A stretch of DNA of 64,000 bases from Clostridia bacterium. Lineage in GTDB: Bacteria; Bacillota; Clostridia; Christensenellales; Borkfalkiaceae. The stretch is from assembly GCA_017886545.1 (NCBI GenBank), contig JAGHJS010000060.1, positions 1-64,000 of the forward strand, in the 5' to 3' direction. Numbering within the stretch: the stretch's first letter is position 1; each line of letters starts with the position of its first letter. This document shows, piece by piece, positions 24,354 to 33,700 of this stretch. The position numbers and the translations under genes were made by a program. The notes beneath the pieces are model-generated. The model was not told the origin of the DNA. It searched no databases and saw nothing but the letters and a program-made list of their open reading frames with translations.

Positions 24354-27350
24354 TTATGCGGTTTCTTTGCCCGCCCAGTTAATGCGGAAGTAAGAGAGGT
24401 TGTAATCCTGCCCTACGCCGTTATCGCCCGAAGCGTTGTCGCGCACCTCGTACACAAAGGTGACCTGCTTGCCCGCGAGGCTGGCCGTGTCGTCGCCGAC
24501 GGCTTCGCGGTATGCCTGCGTCAGGCTGACTTCCTTTGCGCCGAGCGTGCTCGAAGTCGCCCAATCCTGCAGGACAATGTAGTACCCGTCCACATACATG
24601 GCAAGTTTGCACTTTGCGCCGCCGCCGATCTCCGTGGCGAGCGTCAGTTCATCCTGCGTATCGGGCATTGCGACGCACTTTGCGAACCATACGTTCGTAT
24701 TGCCGTTGCGCTTTTCATCGCCGCCGCCGTCGGAAGCATCGACCTGCAACTGACCTTTCGCCGTACCCGATTCACGGTCGATCGCCGACCAATGATAGTA
24801 CTGGCTGGTCTGCCACTGATCGCCGAGCATCCAGTCTTCCGTGCGTCCCTCTTCAAATTCGTTGGAATACGGATCTTCGCACAGGGTATCGTCGCCTTCA
24901 ACGATATAACGGTCGGTCACCCGGAACATATCCAGCTTGATGCCGATGCTGCCCGTCACTTCAAGTTTGACGGTCGCCTGTTTCCCTTTGTACTCGGGGA
25001 AATATTGCGCCAGCGGGAACGCGAACGCCTGCCAGCCGTCGCCCGTAACAGTCGCCGTATTCGTTCCTGCAACACCTTTCAGCGTTGCCGAAGCGATCAC
25101 CGTTTTTTCCACACCGTCTACCGTCATGGTCATCTTAAACGTTGTCGATTCGGACGCATTCGTGCTGTTGGCGCGCGCATAGAAGCTGATCCACACGTCG
25201 TCCACGTTGGGCAGTGTGAATGCCGCTTTGTTCGCCGTGCCATTGCCGGAAATGCCGATGTTCGTTTTGAAGGTAGGGTACACGTCGCTGGTCGCGTCGT
25301 CTCCAGAGTAATAGGTAACATCGCCGCTCCAATCCTCTTCCCAGAGCAGGAAGTCGTTTTCCAGCGGATCGGTCGGGATGACGGAAGGATCCTCTTTCAG
25401 ATCGTCCTCGGTGATGGTCTGCCCCGAACCGCTTGCGGGAATTTCAAACTCAGTGGAATCCGCCTGATCGGTCACGTTTTCGCGCATCATGTTCACGATG
25501 CAATCCAGCGAAACGACTTCAACGTTGTCATTGAGCATGCCGACGATCGTGCGGATATCCTCATAATTGTGCGACCAGGGGTGCACGTTGATGACGGAAT
25601 ACGCGTCGATGTTCGTGGGGTCGTGACCCGTAGCCGTAGCGGAATACATGTTGATCCTCGCCGCGATGTAGGCAGGCGTGGTGCTCCACAGCGAATCGCG
25701 GGGAACAATGAACGGCTTTCCGTTCTTCCAGTATACGCCGCCCGAATAAGCGCCGCCAAAGTACTTGTTGCCGTGGAGCACGAGTCCGCCCTCAAGCGAC
25801 TCGACCCCTGCGTACGCATTCAGCGTGCCGTAAATGCCGCCGCTGTAGTTTTCGGCGCCGATGATGGTCGTCACGCTCAGGTCAGAGCGTTTCAGATAGG
25901 TATCAAGGTTACCGAGGAAGGTGTTCATATACTCCGCACCGGCATTGTAGAAGTTACCGGCGTCGATGTACCCCTGCCCCGAAACAGGCGCACAGAAATA
26001 ATCGTTTTCCGTCGTGATGTTGCCATTGTACGCCGTATCCATGACCAGCGGCATGAGTTCGGCGATCGAAGGCGAAATGGACCAGGTAACGGCAAAATCA
26101 TCGTTCTCACGGCCCGTTGCGTTCATATAGCTCGTGGAGAAGATCGCCGTGTTCTGCCAGTACTGCGCATTGTCGCCGTCGGAAACGACGAACGCAACGT
26201 AATGTTTGCCCTGCTCCGCCTGCTTGGTGGTATCGTCGTTCGGCTGGGTGAAGCCGTCAGCCTGACGGAAATCTTCCGCAAGATGGAACGTGACGTTCAT
26301 GGAATAGTCGGTCGGAACAAGGAACTGCCCGTACTGGCTGAACAGCGCCACATCCTGCGTTTCATTGAAGGCATACCCGAGGATGGGGATGTTTTTATCG
26401 AGGAAGCTGTGGATCTGCTTGCGCAGCGACTGCGGCGCATTGATGTCGCTGTCATAATACACGTACATGTATTTGTTCATGACGCCGATATCGCGCACAT
26501 AGTAGTTGGTCAGCCCGTTCTGCACATAATTCTGATGGATCAGCCCACCCGAAGAAAGTTCCGTCATGCAGGCATTGAACAACCAGTAGTAATCAAACAG
26601 CCCGCTGGTCACATCCATCTTTTTGACCAGCCCCATCTCGTCGTATTTTTCGGTATCGTCTTCCGAGACCGGCAAAAAGCCCGTGATGCCCGCAAGGGTG
26701 CTGGCGACGTTTACCGAAACCTGCCCGGAACGATAGACGATATAGCCGGGGGAATTGTACCCCGCTTCTGCGGAATCCTGATCCTCTTCCTGATATGCGT
26801 TATACGCGCCGGAATCGTCTTTGAATCCCTCTTTCAGATCGATCTGGCTGCCCCATGTGCCGTCGGCTACCATCTCGTCCCAGCTGTCGATATACATCTG
26901 TACCGCTTCCTGAAGGGTAGACTCTTCGGCGGTAATACCGTATTTCTCCTCCGCCTCGGTCATGTAATACTGGTCCGCGTTGGTGCCGTTGGTGAGGTAT
27001 TTGCCGTCGATGTAGAAGGTGACTTCCTTACGGGCAAACAACCCCTGGATAGCGGATGCGGTATTGAGGTCGTCGTTGCTCATCTCACCGCCGTAGTTCA
27101 GCGTATAGACTTTTTTGTCCTCGCGCAGCGCGGTCGTCGCATAGTACGAAAAATCATCGTCGCCGGTGATGTCGCCGCCGCCCGGGTTATAGTTCGGATC
27201 CGCCTCGCCGCAAATGGTACAATATCCGTTTTCGTAATGGTGGGTATGTTCGCCGTCGCCCGTTTCCTTCGGAGCGCACGCGGCGGCAAACGAGAACAGC
27301 ATCGCAAAAACAAGCAGAATGCTTACGATTTTTGCAAGATGTTTTTTCAT
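24354..27350 (-). CDS. Large GxGYxYP-domain lipoprotein with C-terminal binding modules
   Basis: The 998-residue lipoprotein has its lipobox at FAAAC (Cys about 25). A His/Cys motif follows (HTHHYENGYCTICG), then a GxGYxYP catalytic-like region (about 70-640) with SGQGYIDAG, VSDGDNAQYWQ and NVHPWSHNY. Two beta-sandwich, carbohydrate-binding-like regions (about 690-840 and 850-995) end the protein. The GxGYxYP motif itself is altered: GQGY is kept but the YP is lost. It follows the ABC permeases by 24 bp and is probably co-transcribed with them, which links it to the imported sugar. Confidence 0.8.
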   Translation of the reverse strand: MKKHLAKIVSILLVFAMLFSFAAACAPKETGDGEHTHHYENGYCTICGEADPNYNPGGGDITGDDDFSYYATTALREDKKVYTLNYGGEMSNDDLNTASAIQGLFARKEVTFYIDGKYLTNGTNADQYYMTEAEEKYGITAEESTLQEAVQMYIDSWDEMVADGTWGSQIDLKEGFKDDSGAYNAYQEEDQDSAEAGYNSPGYIVYRSGQVSVNVASTLAGITGFLPVSEDDTEKYDEMGLVKKMDVTSGLFDYYWLFNACMTELSSGGLIHQNYVQNGLTNYYVRDIGVMNKYMYVYYDSDINAPQSLRKQIHSFLDKNIPILGYAFNETQDVALFSQYGQFLVPTDYSMNVTFHLAEDFRQADGFTQPNDDTTKQAEQGKHYVAFVVSDGDNAQYWQNTAIFSTSYMNATGRENDDFAVTWSISPSIAELMPLVMDTAYNGNITTENDYFCAPVSGQGYIDAGNFYNAGAEYMNTFLGNLDTYLKRSDLSVTTIIGAENYSGGIYGTLNAYAGVESLEGGLVLHGNKYFGGAYSGGVYWKNGKPFIVPRDSLWSTTPAYIAARINMYSATATGHDPTNIDAYSVINVHPWSHNYEDIRTIVGMLNDNVEVVSLDCIVNMMRENVTDQADSTEFEIPASGSGQTITEDDLKEDPSVIPTDPLENDFLLWEEDWSGDVTYYSGDDATSDVYPTFKTNIGISGNGTANKAAFTLPNVDDVWISFYARANSTNASESTTFKMTMTVDGVEKTVIASATLKGVAGTNTATVTGDGWQAFAFPLAQYFPEYKGKQATVKLEVTGSIGIKLDMFRVTDRYIVEGDDTLCEDPYSNEFEEGRTEDWMLGDQWQTSQYYHWSAIDRESGTAKGQLQVDASDGGGDEKRNGNTNVWFAKCVAMPDTQDELTLATEIGGGAKCKLAMYVDGYYIVLQDWATSSTLGAKEVSLTQAYREAVGDDTASLAGKQVTFVYEVRDNASGDNGVGQDYNLSYFRINWAGKETA

Positions 27351-27374
27351 CTGGTCTGTTTTCCTCCTTGCTTT

Positions 27375-28262
27375 TTACTTCAACCCGGCTATGTTGCTTT
27401 GGTTGAGGATATATTTCTGGAATACAAGATACATGATGATGATCGGGATCGTGATCAGGATCATGCCGGCAGAACGGACATACGTATCCGCATTGCCGCC
27501 GAAATTGGGGTAAAAACTCTGCATCGCAAGCTGTAAGGTATACAGCGAGTCGGAACCGGAGGTGGAATACAGCACCATCGGGAAAAGATACTCGTTCCAC
27601 GTTCCGATAAAGGTAATGATGACATACGTCATGATGATGGGCACCGACATGGGTACCACGATCGTGACGATTTTTTTCAGTTCGCCGCAGCCGTCGATGT
27701 CGGCGGCTTCAAGCACACTGTCCGGCACGGACGCCATGTATTGTTTGACGAGGAAGATGCCGAACACATTGACGATACCCGGCAGGATAATACCGAGGAT
27801 GTTGCTGTTGATACCGAAAAAGATCGTGATCTGATAGTTTGCGGCGAGCAGCACTTCACCGGGGATCATGAGCGTCGTCAGAAGCAACATGCTTACGATC
27901 CCTTTTCCGCGGAAATTGATCTTTGCAAGAACGTAGCCAACGACCATCACCACACAGAGGCTGAGGAACGTAAATCCACAGGTATGCGCAAGGCTGACGC
28001 CGAGCGCAAGATACAGGCGCGCCGACTCGATGACCGTCCAAAAATTTTCAAGGGTAAACGCCTCGAACCAGATGTAGACCTTCCCCACTTCCGGAAGAAA
28101 ATCCGGGCTGTGCGTCGCGTCTACCAGTTTTAGCCAGAAAGGAAGCAGCTGAATGACCGCAACGATCGTAAGGAAGACGATACTGATCACGTTGAACTGT
28201 ATCTCCTGCCGCCGCTGGCTTGCGCGCGTTTTTACTTTTTTTACCGAAACCGCGTCATTCAA
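27375..28262 (-). CDS. Sugar ABC transporter permease (MalG type)
   Basis: The 295-residue inner-membrane protein has six predicted helices and the EAA loop (EAADIDGCGELKKIVTIVVP) that docks the ATPase. TTG at 28262 is the best start: AGGAGG lies 9 nt before it, and the codon overlaps the end of the upstream permease gene by 8 bp, so the two are translationally coupled. It pairs with the MalF-type permease and the binding protein. No ATPase gene is nearby, so a shared MsmX-type ATPase elsewhere is likely (inference). Confidence 0.92.
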   Translation of the reverse strand: MNDAVSVKKVKTRASQRRQEIQFNVISIVFLTIVAVIQLLPFWLKLVDATHSPDFLPEVGKVYIWFEAFTLENFWTVIESARLYLALGVSLAHTCGFTFLSLCVVMVVGYVLAKINFRGKGIVSMLLLTTLMIPGEVLLAANYQITIFFGINSNILGIILPGIVNVFGIFLVKQYMASVPDSVLEAADIDGCGELKKIVTIVVPMSVPIIMTYVIITFIGTWNEYLFPMVLYSTSGSDSLYTLQLAMQSFYPNFGGNADTYVRSAGMILITIPIIIMYLVFQKYILNQSNIAGLK

Positions 28263-29280
28263 TGTTCGATTCCTCCTTCCCTGCAATGACCTTTTGGATG
28301 ATGGACACGATCAGGATAAAGATGAACAGCACAAAGGCATAGGCGCAGCCCTGCCCGATGCGGGCGGGTGCATTGAACACCGATTTGTAGATGAGGAGCA
28401 TTGCCGACTGCGTGCTGTTGGCAGGTCCGCCGTCGGTGACCAGCTGCATGGGACCGAGCACTTTGAAGCCGTCGATGATGGAGAGCAGCGTGTTCAGCAC
28501 GAGCGCGTTCTTCATAAGCGGAAAGATCACACGGATGAAGATGCGGACGCGGCTCGACGTTTCGAGGCTCGCCGCCTCTTCATATGTATCGGGAATGGAT
28601 ACGAGCGTCGAATAGTAAATGAGCATCTTCTGGCAGAACCCGAAAAAGAACGGAATGACCATCAGCGCCCAGATCGCCGTGTTCGGATCTTCGAACCACG
28701 CGACGGGCGACCCGCCGCAGGCAATGATGATCTGATTCACAACGCCCGTATTATCCGACTGGAAAAGCGTCGACGTGATATCCGCGCCGACGACCGCCGA
28801 AACGAGCGACGGCCAGAATAGCAGAGCGAGGAACACTTTTCCCCCGCGCTTGATCGCTTTGATGAGGAACGCGCACAGGATGCCCATGAAGTTGTTGCCG
28901 ATCATCATGACGACCGTCCAGATGACGGTCACTTTCATGCCGTTCCAGAACGCTTCCGCCTGCGCCGACCCTGCCGTAAAGATGTTGATGTAATTATCAA
29001 ACGAAATGTTGTTGACAAAATCAAAACCGTAGCCGCCGCGCATATCGGTAAAGCTCGTGCAAAAAGCCCAAACGAGCGCGACGACAAAGAATACGCACCA
29101 CCAGACGAGCGGAATGCCGATCAGCGAATACGCAAGGATCTCCTTCTTAAAGCGCTGACGGAACGGCTTCTTTTTCGGCTTGCCTGCAGAGCCGGGCGCC
29201 AGCGGAACTTTTACAAGCTCTTCCGACACCTCTGCCCCCTCGGCGGCGAGCCTCTGCGCTTCAATGCTTTCGTTTTGCAT
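28255..29280 (-). CDS. Sugar ABC transporter permease (MalF type)
   Basis: The 341-residue membrane protein has a 45-residue cytoplasmic Lys-rich N-terminus, six predicted helices and the EAA loop (EEAASLETSSRVRIFIRVIFP). Together with the MalG-type partner it forms the carbohydrate channel. Strong GGAG/AAGGAG signals lie before the ATG. A stable hairpin (29307-29331) separates it from the binding-protein gene. Confidence 0.93.
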   Translation of the reverse strand: MQNESIEAQRLAAEGAEVSEELVKVPLAPGSAGKPKKKPFRQRFKKEILAYSLIGIPLVWWCVFFVVALVWAFCTSFTDMRGGYGFDFVNNISFDNYINIFTAGSAQAEAFWNGMKVTVIWTVVMMIGNNFMGILCAFLIKAIKRGGKVFLALLFWPSLVSAVVGADITSTLFQSDNTGVVNQIIIACGGSPVAWFEDPNTAIWALMVIPFFFGFCQKMLIYYSTLVSIPDTYEEAASLETSSRVRIFIRVIFPLMKNALVLNTLLSIIDGFKVLGPMQLVTDGGPANSTQSAMLLIYKSVFNAPARIGQGCAYAFVLFIFILIVSIIQKVIAGKEESNIE

Positions 29281-29306
29281 TATCCCCTCTCCTTTTCTCC
29301 CCTTCT

Positions 29307-29331
29307 TCCGCGGCGCGGGAAGCGCCGCGGA
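29307..29331 (-). other. Stable hairpin between binding-protein and permease genes
   Basis: A 10-bp GC stem (29307-29316 with 29322-29331) has no T-run. Such hairpins usually protect the 3' end of the upstream message and raise binding-protein levels over permease levels. Confidence 0.7.
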
Positions 29332-29343
29332 GACAAGTGATCA

Positions 29344-30642
29344 TCAATAAATTTCATTGATCGCACGCTGCACACGCGTATTCAGTGCCGTGCATTCCAT
29401 TTCGATATCTTCAGCAGTCTTGTACTTTTGCTGCACAAGATTGGTGAGGAAGGTATGCAGCTCCGTTTCAATATCCGTCCAGACGGGCGAACCGGGGCGC
29501 ACGACGGCGTTGTCGAGCTGATCGATGTACACCTGCCAGATATCGCCCGAATAGTGAGAGTCTTCCAACGCAGAGACCGTGGTGGGGATCAGGTTCTGCG
29601 GCGTTGCGAAAGCGAGCTGATATTTATCGTTGGAGGTAAGGAACGCCGCGAAGTCTGCCGCGATCTCAGAGTCGGCGTTCTTGGTCACGACCAGGCTGTA
29701 CAGACCGATCGTGCTGCCCGCATTGCCGCCTTCTGTAAAAGGAATGGACGTTGAATAGCCGACTTCCCATTCATACTGCTCGGAATACTTTTCGTAGTCC
29801 TCGATCTTCCAGGAGCCCATTTCGATGAAGCCGACTTTGCCGCTTTCAAACTTCGCTTCGGCAAAGGTGTTCGGCGCGTACTTGCCGAGTTCCGCAAGTT
29901 TTTTCGCCGCGTCCTTGCTGGCGTCGGTCGCAAGCTGCGCCGTTTTGAGATCGGCGGAGAGGATGCCGTCGCCGCCGCAGCGGTCGACAAACGCGAGATA
30001 CGACATCGCCGCCATGGACGTATTGCCCGTGCCCGAAGGAAGCGTAATGCCGTAATACGGGTCGTTTGTCGTCGTTTCGTCGTTCAGCGCATAGATGTCC
30101 TCGCACAGAGCGAGCAGTTCATCGTAGTCCGTCGGCAGCTTGATGTTGTCGACCGTGGTACCCTGCGCCTCGGCAATCAGCGTTTTGTTGTAGACCGTAG
30201 CCAGCACGTTTGCACTCATGGGCAGACCGTACAGCCCTCCCTCGTACAGGTTCGGCTCCCACAGCGAAGGAACATACTTGCTTTCCAGATCGTCGCAGCC
30301 ATACTCCGTAAGATCGGCGATGTAACCGTAATAGGCGAGCGTCTGCACATACACGTGATCGACGTACGCAATATCGGGAGCAGACGTACCGGACATCGCC
30401 AGAAGGTAAGCATTGAAGAAATCCGGCGTGGACTGCCCGATGATCTTGATCTCTACACCGGGGTTTTCCGCCTCATAGTCCTCTTTTGCCTGCTCGATCG
30501 CCTGCATCTCCACGCTGGAGCCAGGCCACCAGATCGTAATTTCGCCGTCACCGCCTTTTCCTCCTCCGCCGCAGCCGGCAAGAGCGAGCGCCGCCGTAAG
30601 CGAAAGAACGAGCGCACACAGCACGGAAAGTGCCTTTTTCAT
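29344..30642 (-). CDS. Sugar ABC transporter substrate-binding lipoprotein
   Basis: The 432-residue protein has a lipobox LALAGC (Cys about 24) followed by a Gly-rich linker and a family 1 extracellular solute-binding fold, with ITIWWPGSS, YVDHVYVQTLAYYGYIADLT and ELLALCEDIY. It captures a sugar outside the cell and delivers it to the two permeases downstream. The substrate cannot be read from the sequence; the neighbouring GH92 and GxGYxYP genes suggest a glycan fragment. GGAGGATT precedes the ATG. Confidence 0.93.
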   Translation of the reverse strand: MKKALSVLCALVLSLTAALALAGCGGGGKGGDGEITIWWPGSSVEMQAIEQAKEDYEAENPGVEIKIIGQSTPDFFNAYLLAMSGTSAPDIAYVDHVYVQTLAYYGYIADLTEYGCDDLESKYVPSLWEPNLYEGGLYGLPMSANVLATVYNKTLIAEAQGTTVDNIKLPTDYDELLALCEDIYALNDETTTNDPYYGITLPSGTGNTSMAAMSYLAFVDRCGGDGILSADLKTAQLATDASKDAAKKLAELGKYAPNTFAEAKFESGKVGFIEMGSWKIEDYEKYSEQYEWEVGYSTSIPFTEGGNAGSTIGLYSLVVTKNADSEIAADFAAFLTSNDKYQLAFATPQNLIPTTVSALEDSHYSGDIWQVYIDQLDNAVVRPGSPVWTDIETELHTFLTNLVQQKYKTAEDIEMECTALNTRVQRAINEIY

Positions 30643-30779
30643 GAAATGAATCCTCCGATAAAAGTTTTTATGCCGAGAACGGCTTATTTTTTCTGTCTGA
30701 TCGGCTCACGCCGCCCGCAGGCATTCCGCCCGCGGGCAACGCGGCCATAAGAAGGAAAAAGAATGAAGCTGTCTGTTTT

Positions 30780-33700
30780 TTACGAGAGCGCTACGTCCGT
30801 AATGACGCAGTGCGTACCCTGGTCGATGCCGATACGGATCTCGACCGTCTGCCCTGCATACGCAGAGAGATCGTACACGAATTCGTTGCGGGCATCAAAT
30901 TTTGCGTCGTCAAACGTCATCGTAATCTCATCATCGTAACCATTTGCGTTAATACGAGTTTCTTCCCCATCTACGACAACGGATACATACATCACGGCAG
31001 GTGTTTCTTTTGCGGCATCATCCGGATTTGAGCGATAGAACACCCTTGCGCCGAGCGTGAGCGTATTCAAATCCGTCAGAGTGACCGTTTTGGAGAGATA
31101 GGTATCTATGCCCTGATGCACCAGGTCTGCGCCTTCATTGATCGAATCGCACCGACCCGTAACGCCCCAGCCGATATAATCGTCGAGGATGTCCTCTTTA
31201 TCTTCCCACTTCGTCACATTGTCGACCGTTACCGTAACGGTGCCGCTGACGCTCGGATCGTCCTGCAGGGCGACCGTGATCACATAATCGCCGAGCACGG
31301 CGTTCGCCGCAGGCGTGAACTTGCCGTCTGCAAGCGTGAACATATCATCCGTAGCCCCATCGGGCTTCTGCGTGACCGTCATGGTGACTTCCGCAGCGCC
31401 GGGAACGGTTTCATAGCTGAGCGTATAGCTGTCGCCGCGTTCGATGGTTCGGGATGCCTCTTTGATCGTGACGGACTTATCGACCGCCGCGATAACGACC
31501 TTCACTTCAAAGGTGACCGACTCGCCGTTCTGCGCCGCCGCTTCTACATACAGGGTGCCCGTTCCGTTCGCAACAGGCGTGATCACGCCGTTTTCGATGG
31601 TGAAATAGCCCTCATCGGACGCAGTGTACATGAGCGTGGGAGCATCGCTTGCCGCACTGTTGTTCAATGCGGGGAATACACCCCAAGGATACAGCGAGGA
31701 AGCAACCGACGCGCTGTAGAACGACGTCGTGGTGAGCGCGAGCGTGGTAGCCTCACTCAAAGACCCTGCATAAGTAAGGGTGAGCGGCTGATACACCTTC
31801 TCCGTATTATAAGAACCCGTGCTTCCGTTGGCGCTGACCGTCCAGCCTGCCGCCGCAAGCGAAGCGTTTGCATACATACGCAGCTCTTCGACCTGTCCGC
31901 CCGTCGCCGTCAGCGCGCCTGCAGGAGCTTCCGCAAGCAGACGGATGTTGCCGAGGTACAGATACGCGCCCGCAGAAGAGTCGGACCCCTTCGGGTATGT
32001 GCCAGTCCCGTTCTGGAAGCCGCCCGTCATCTCAAAGAGAATGACGATATTCTTCCCCTGGTAAGCGGAGACATCCAACGCGATCGTGAACCACTCGTCG
32101 CCCTGCTTCCAGCGGCTGGCAACGGTCGTCCAGTTGAGAAGCGTCGCCGTCGTCCAACCGTCGTCGTTCGTAAGCACGCGTACGCGGAAGTTGCTGCTTT
32201 CCAGGATACGGTCGTCGCTGTGCCCATGGACGTTGAAAACGAGGTAGTTCACATCGCTGCCGACGCTCACATAGTTGTAGCCGACGTTGACGGGGTTCGT
32301 GTTGTTCGTTACGACCGTATGGCTTTCAAACTGCATCACATCGCCGTCGTAATTGTACTTGGCATTGCCATGGCTCTTATCAACGGTGTTGTAGTAGAAG
32401 TTATGCATCTGCGCGTTGTTCGCCCACAGGGTGCTCGTATCCGCCGACATCAGCCCCACAGAGGTCGACGTAATGTGCGTTCCAGCGACAAGCTGATACT
32501 CGACCACGTTCACGGTAAAGCTGATCGCAAGGTCTTCGTTGTCCGTCGGGGTGATCGTGATTTCGCTGGTGCCCACCGCGTTGAAGGTGAACGTGTTATT
32601 GTCTGCATTCCATGCCACGCCCGTGCCGTTTACGGCAACGCTGTACGTCACAACGGAAGCGTTCTCGTTGAACTGTGCCGCAAAGGTGAGCGCGGGGTCG
32701 GTGTAAATGCCGTTCGCGTCATAGGACGCCGTAAGCGCAGCACCGTCAAGCTGCCCTGCCGTGCCGTAGTTCACTTCTCTGCCGCCGAGGGAGAGCGTGC
32801 CGTTGAATTCGGTAACGGCAACGTACTCCGTAACGGTGAGGGTGAAGGTATCCGTCGCCTCAGCATTGTCGTTGGACGTGATGGTGATCGTGTACGCACC
32901 GGGCACCGCGTCAGGCGATACGGAGATGACCCCGTTGCTGTTCACGGTGATGTCCGTAGTATAGCCGGTTTCGGGCGCTGTCGTTACTGCATAGGTAAGG
33001 CTCTTATCCGTAGCGTTGGCAGGAGCGACCGTCGTCTGGACGGTGTACTGCCCGCCCTGCCCGACGGAAGCCGCGTCAGGGTTCGCCGTTACGCTTTCAA
33101 CGGGCGTATACGTCGCGATCTGAATGTCTTTGACGATCGCCTCGATGTTATCGTTGGCTTTGCTCAGCGCGTACTCGATGACGAGCGCGCCCTCTTTACC
33201 CTTGGCGGATTCGGGGATGGTGTACGTTGCGTTCGTACCCGTGCCGTCCTCTTCCTTGGCGATCCAGCCGCCCGAAATATCCGAAACGCTGCCGTCGCCC
33301 GCCACAAACACGACGCGGTAATTCAGGAAGTCCTTATTGCCCGTATTTGTGCCGATCTTGATCGTGAACGTCGTCGCCTGTGCGGGCATGTTAACCTTCG
33401 CCCACATCAGTGCGATGGTATTGTCCGTATTGGCGTTCAGCCCCGTAGAGCTGTCGACGCGCAGTTCCATATCGACGCCGTACACGCGGTCCGGATCGCC
33501 GGCATAGAAGATCTTCTGCCCGCCGTCGCCGCCTTCGGCTGTGCTGCCTGCGTCGCTTGTCGTCTTGTTCATGACGAGGTTCCAGTCGGAATACAGAGCC
33601 ATCGCCTTTTCGGCATCGCCCTCGCCCCAAGGATCGGGGAATCCGTCAAAGTTCCAGCCCGTCTTGTCGCTCGTCGTTTCCGCCGCGTACGCTGAAGAGA

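Noticed and set aside
22631-30642. ABC ATPase expected with the sugar permeases
   Set aside because: Every frame in the cluster was considered and none carries Walker A/LSGGQ motifs, so the ATPase must be encoded elsewhere.
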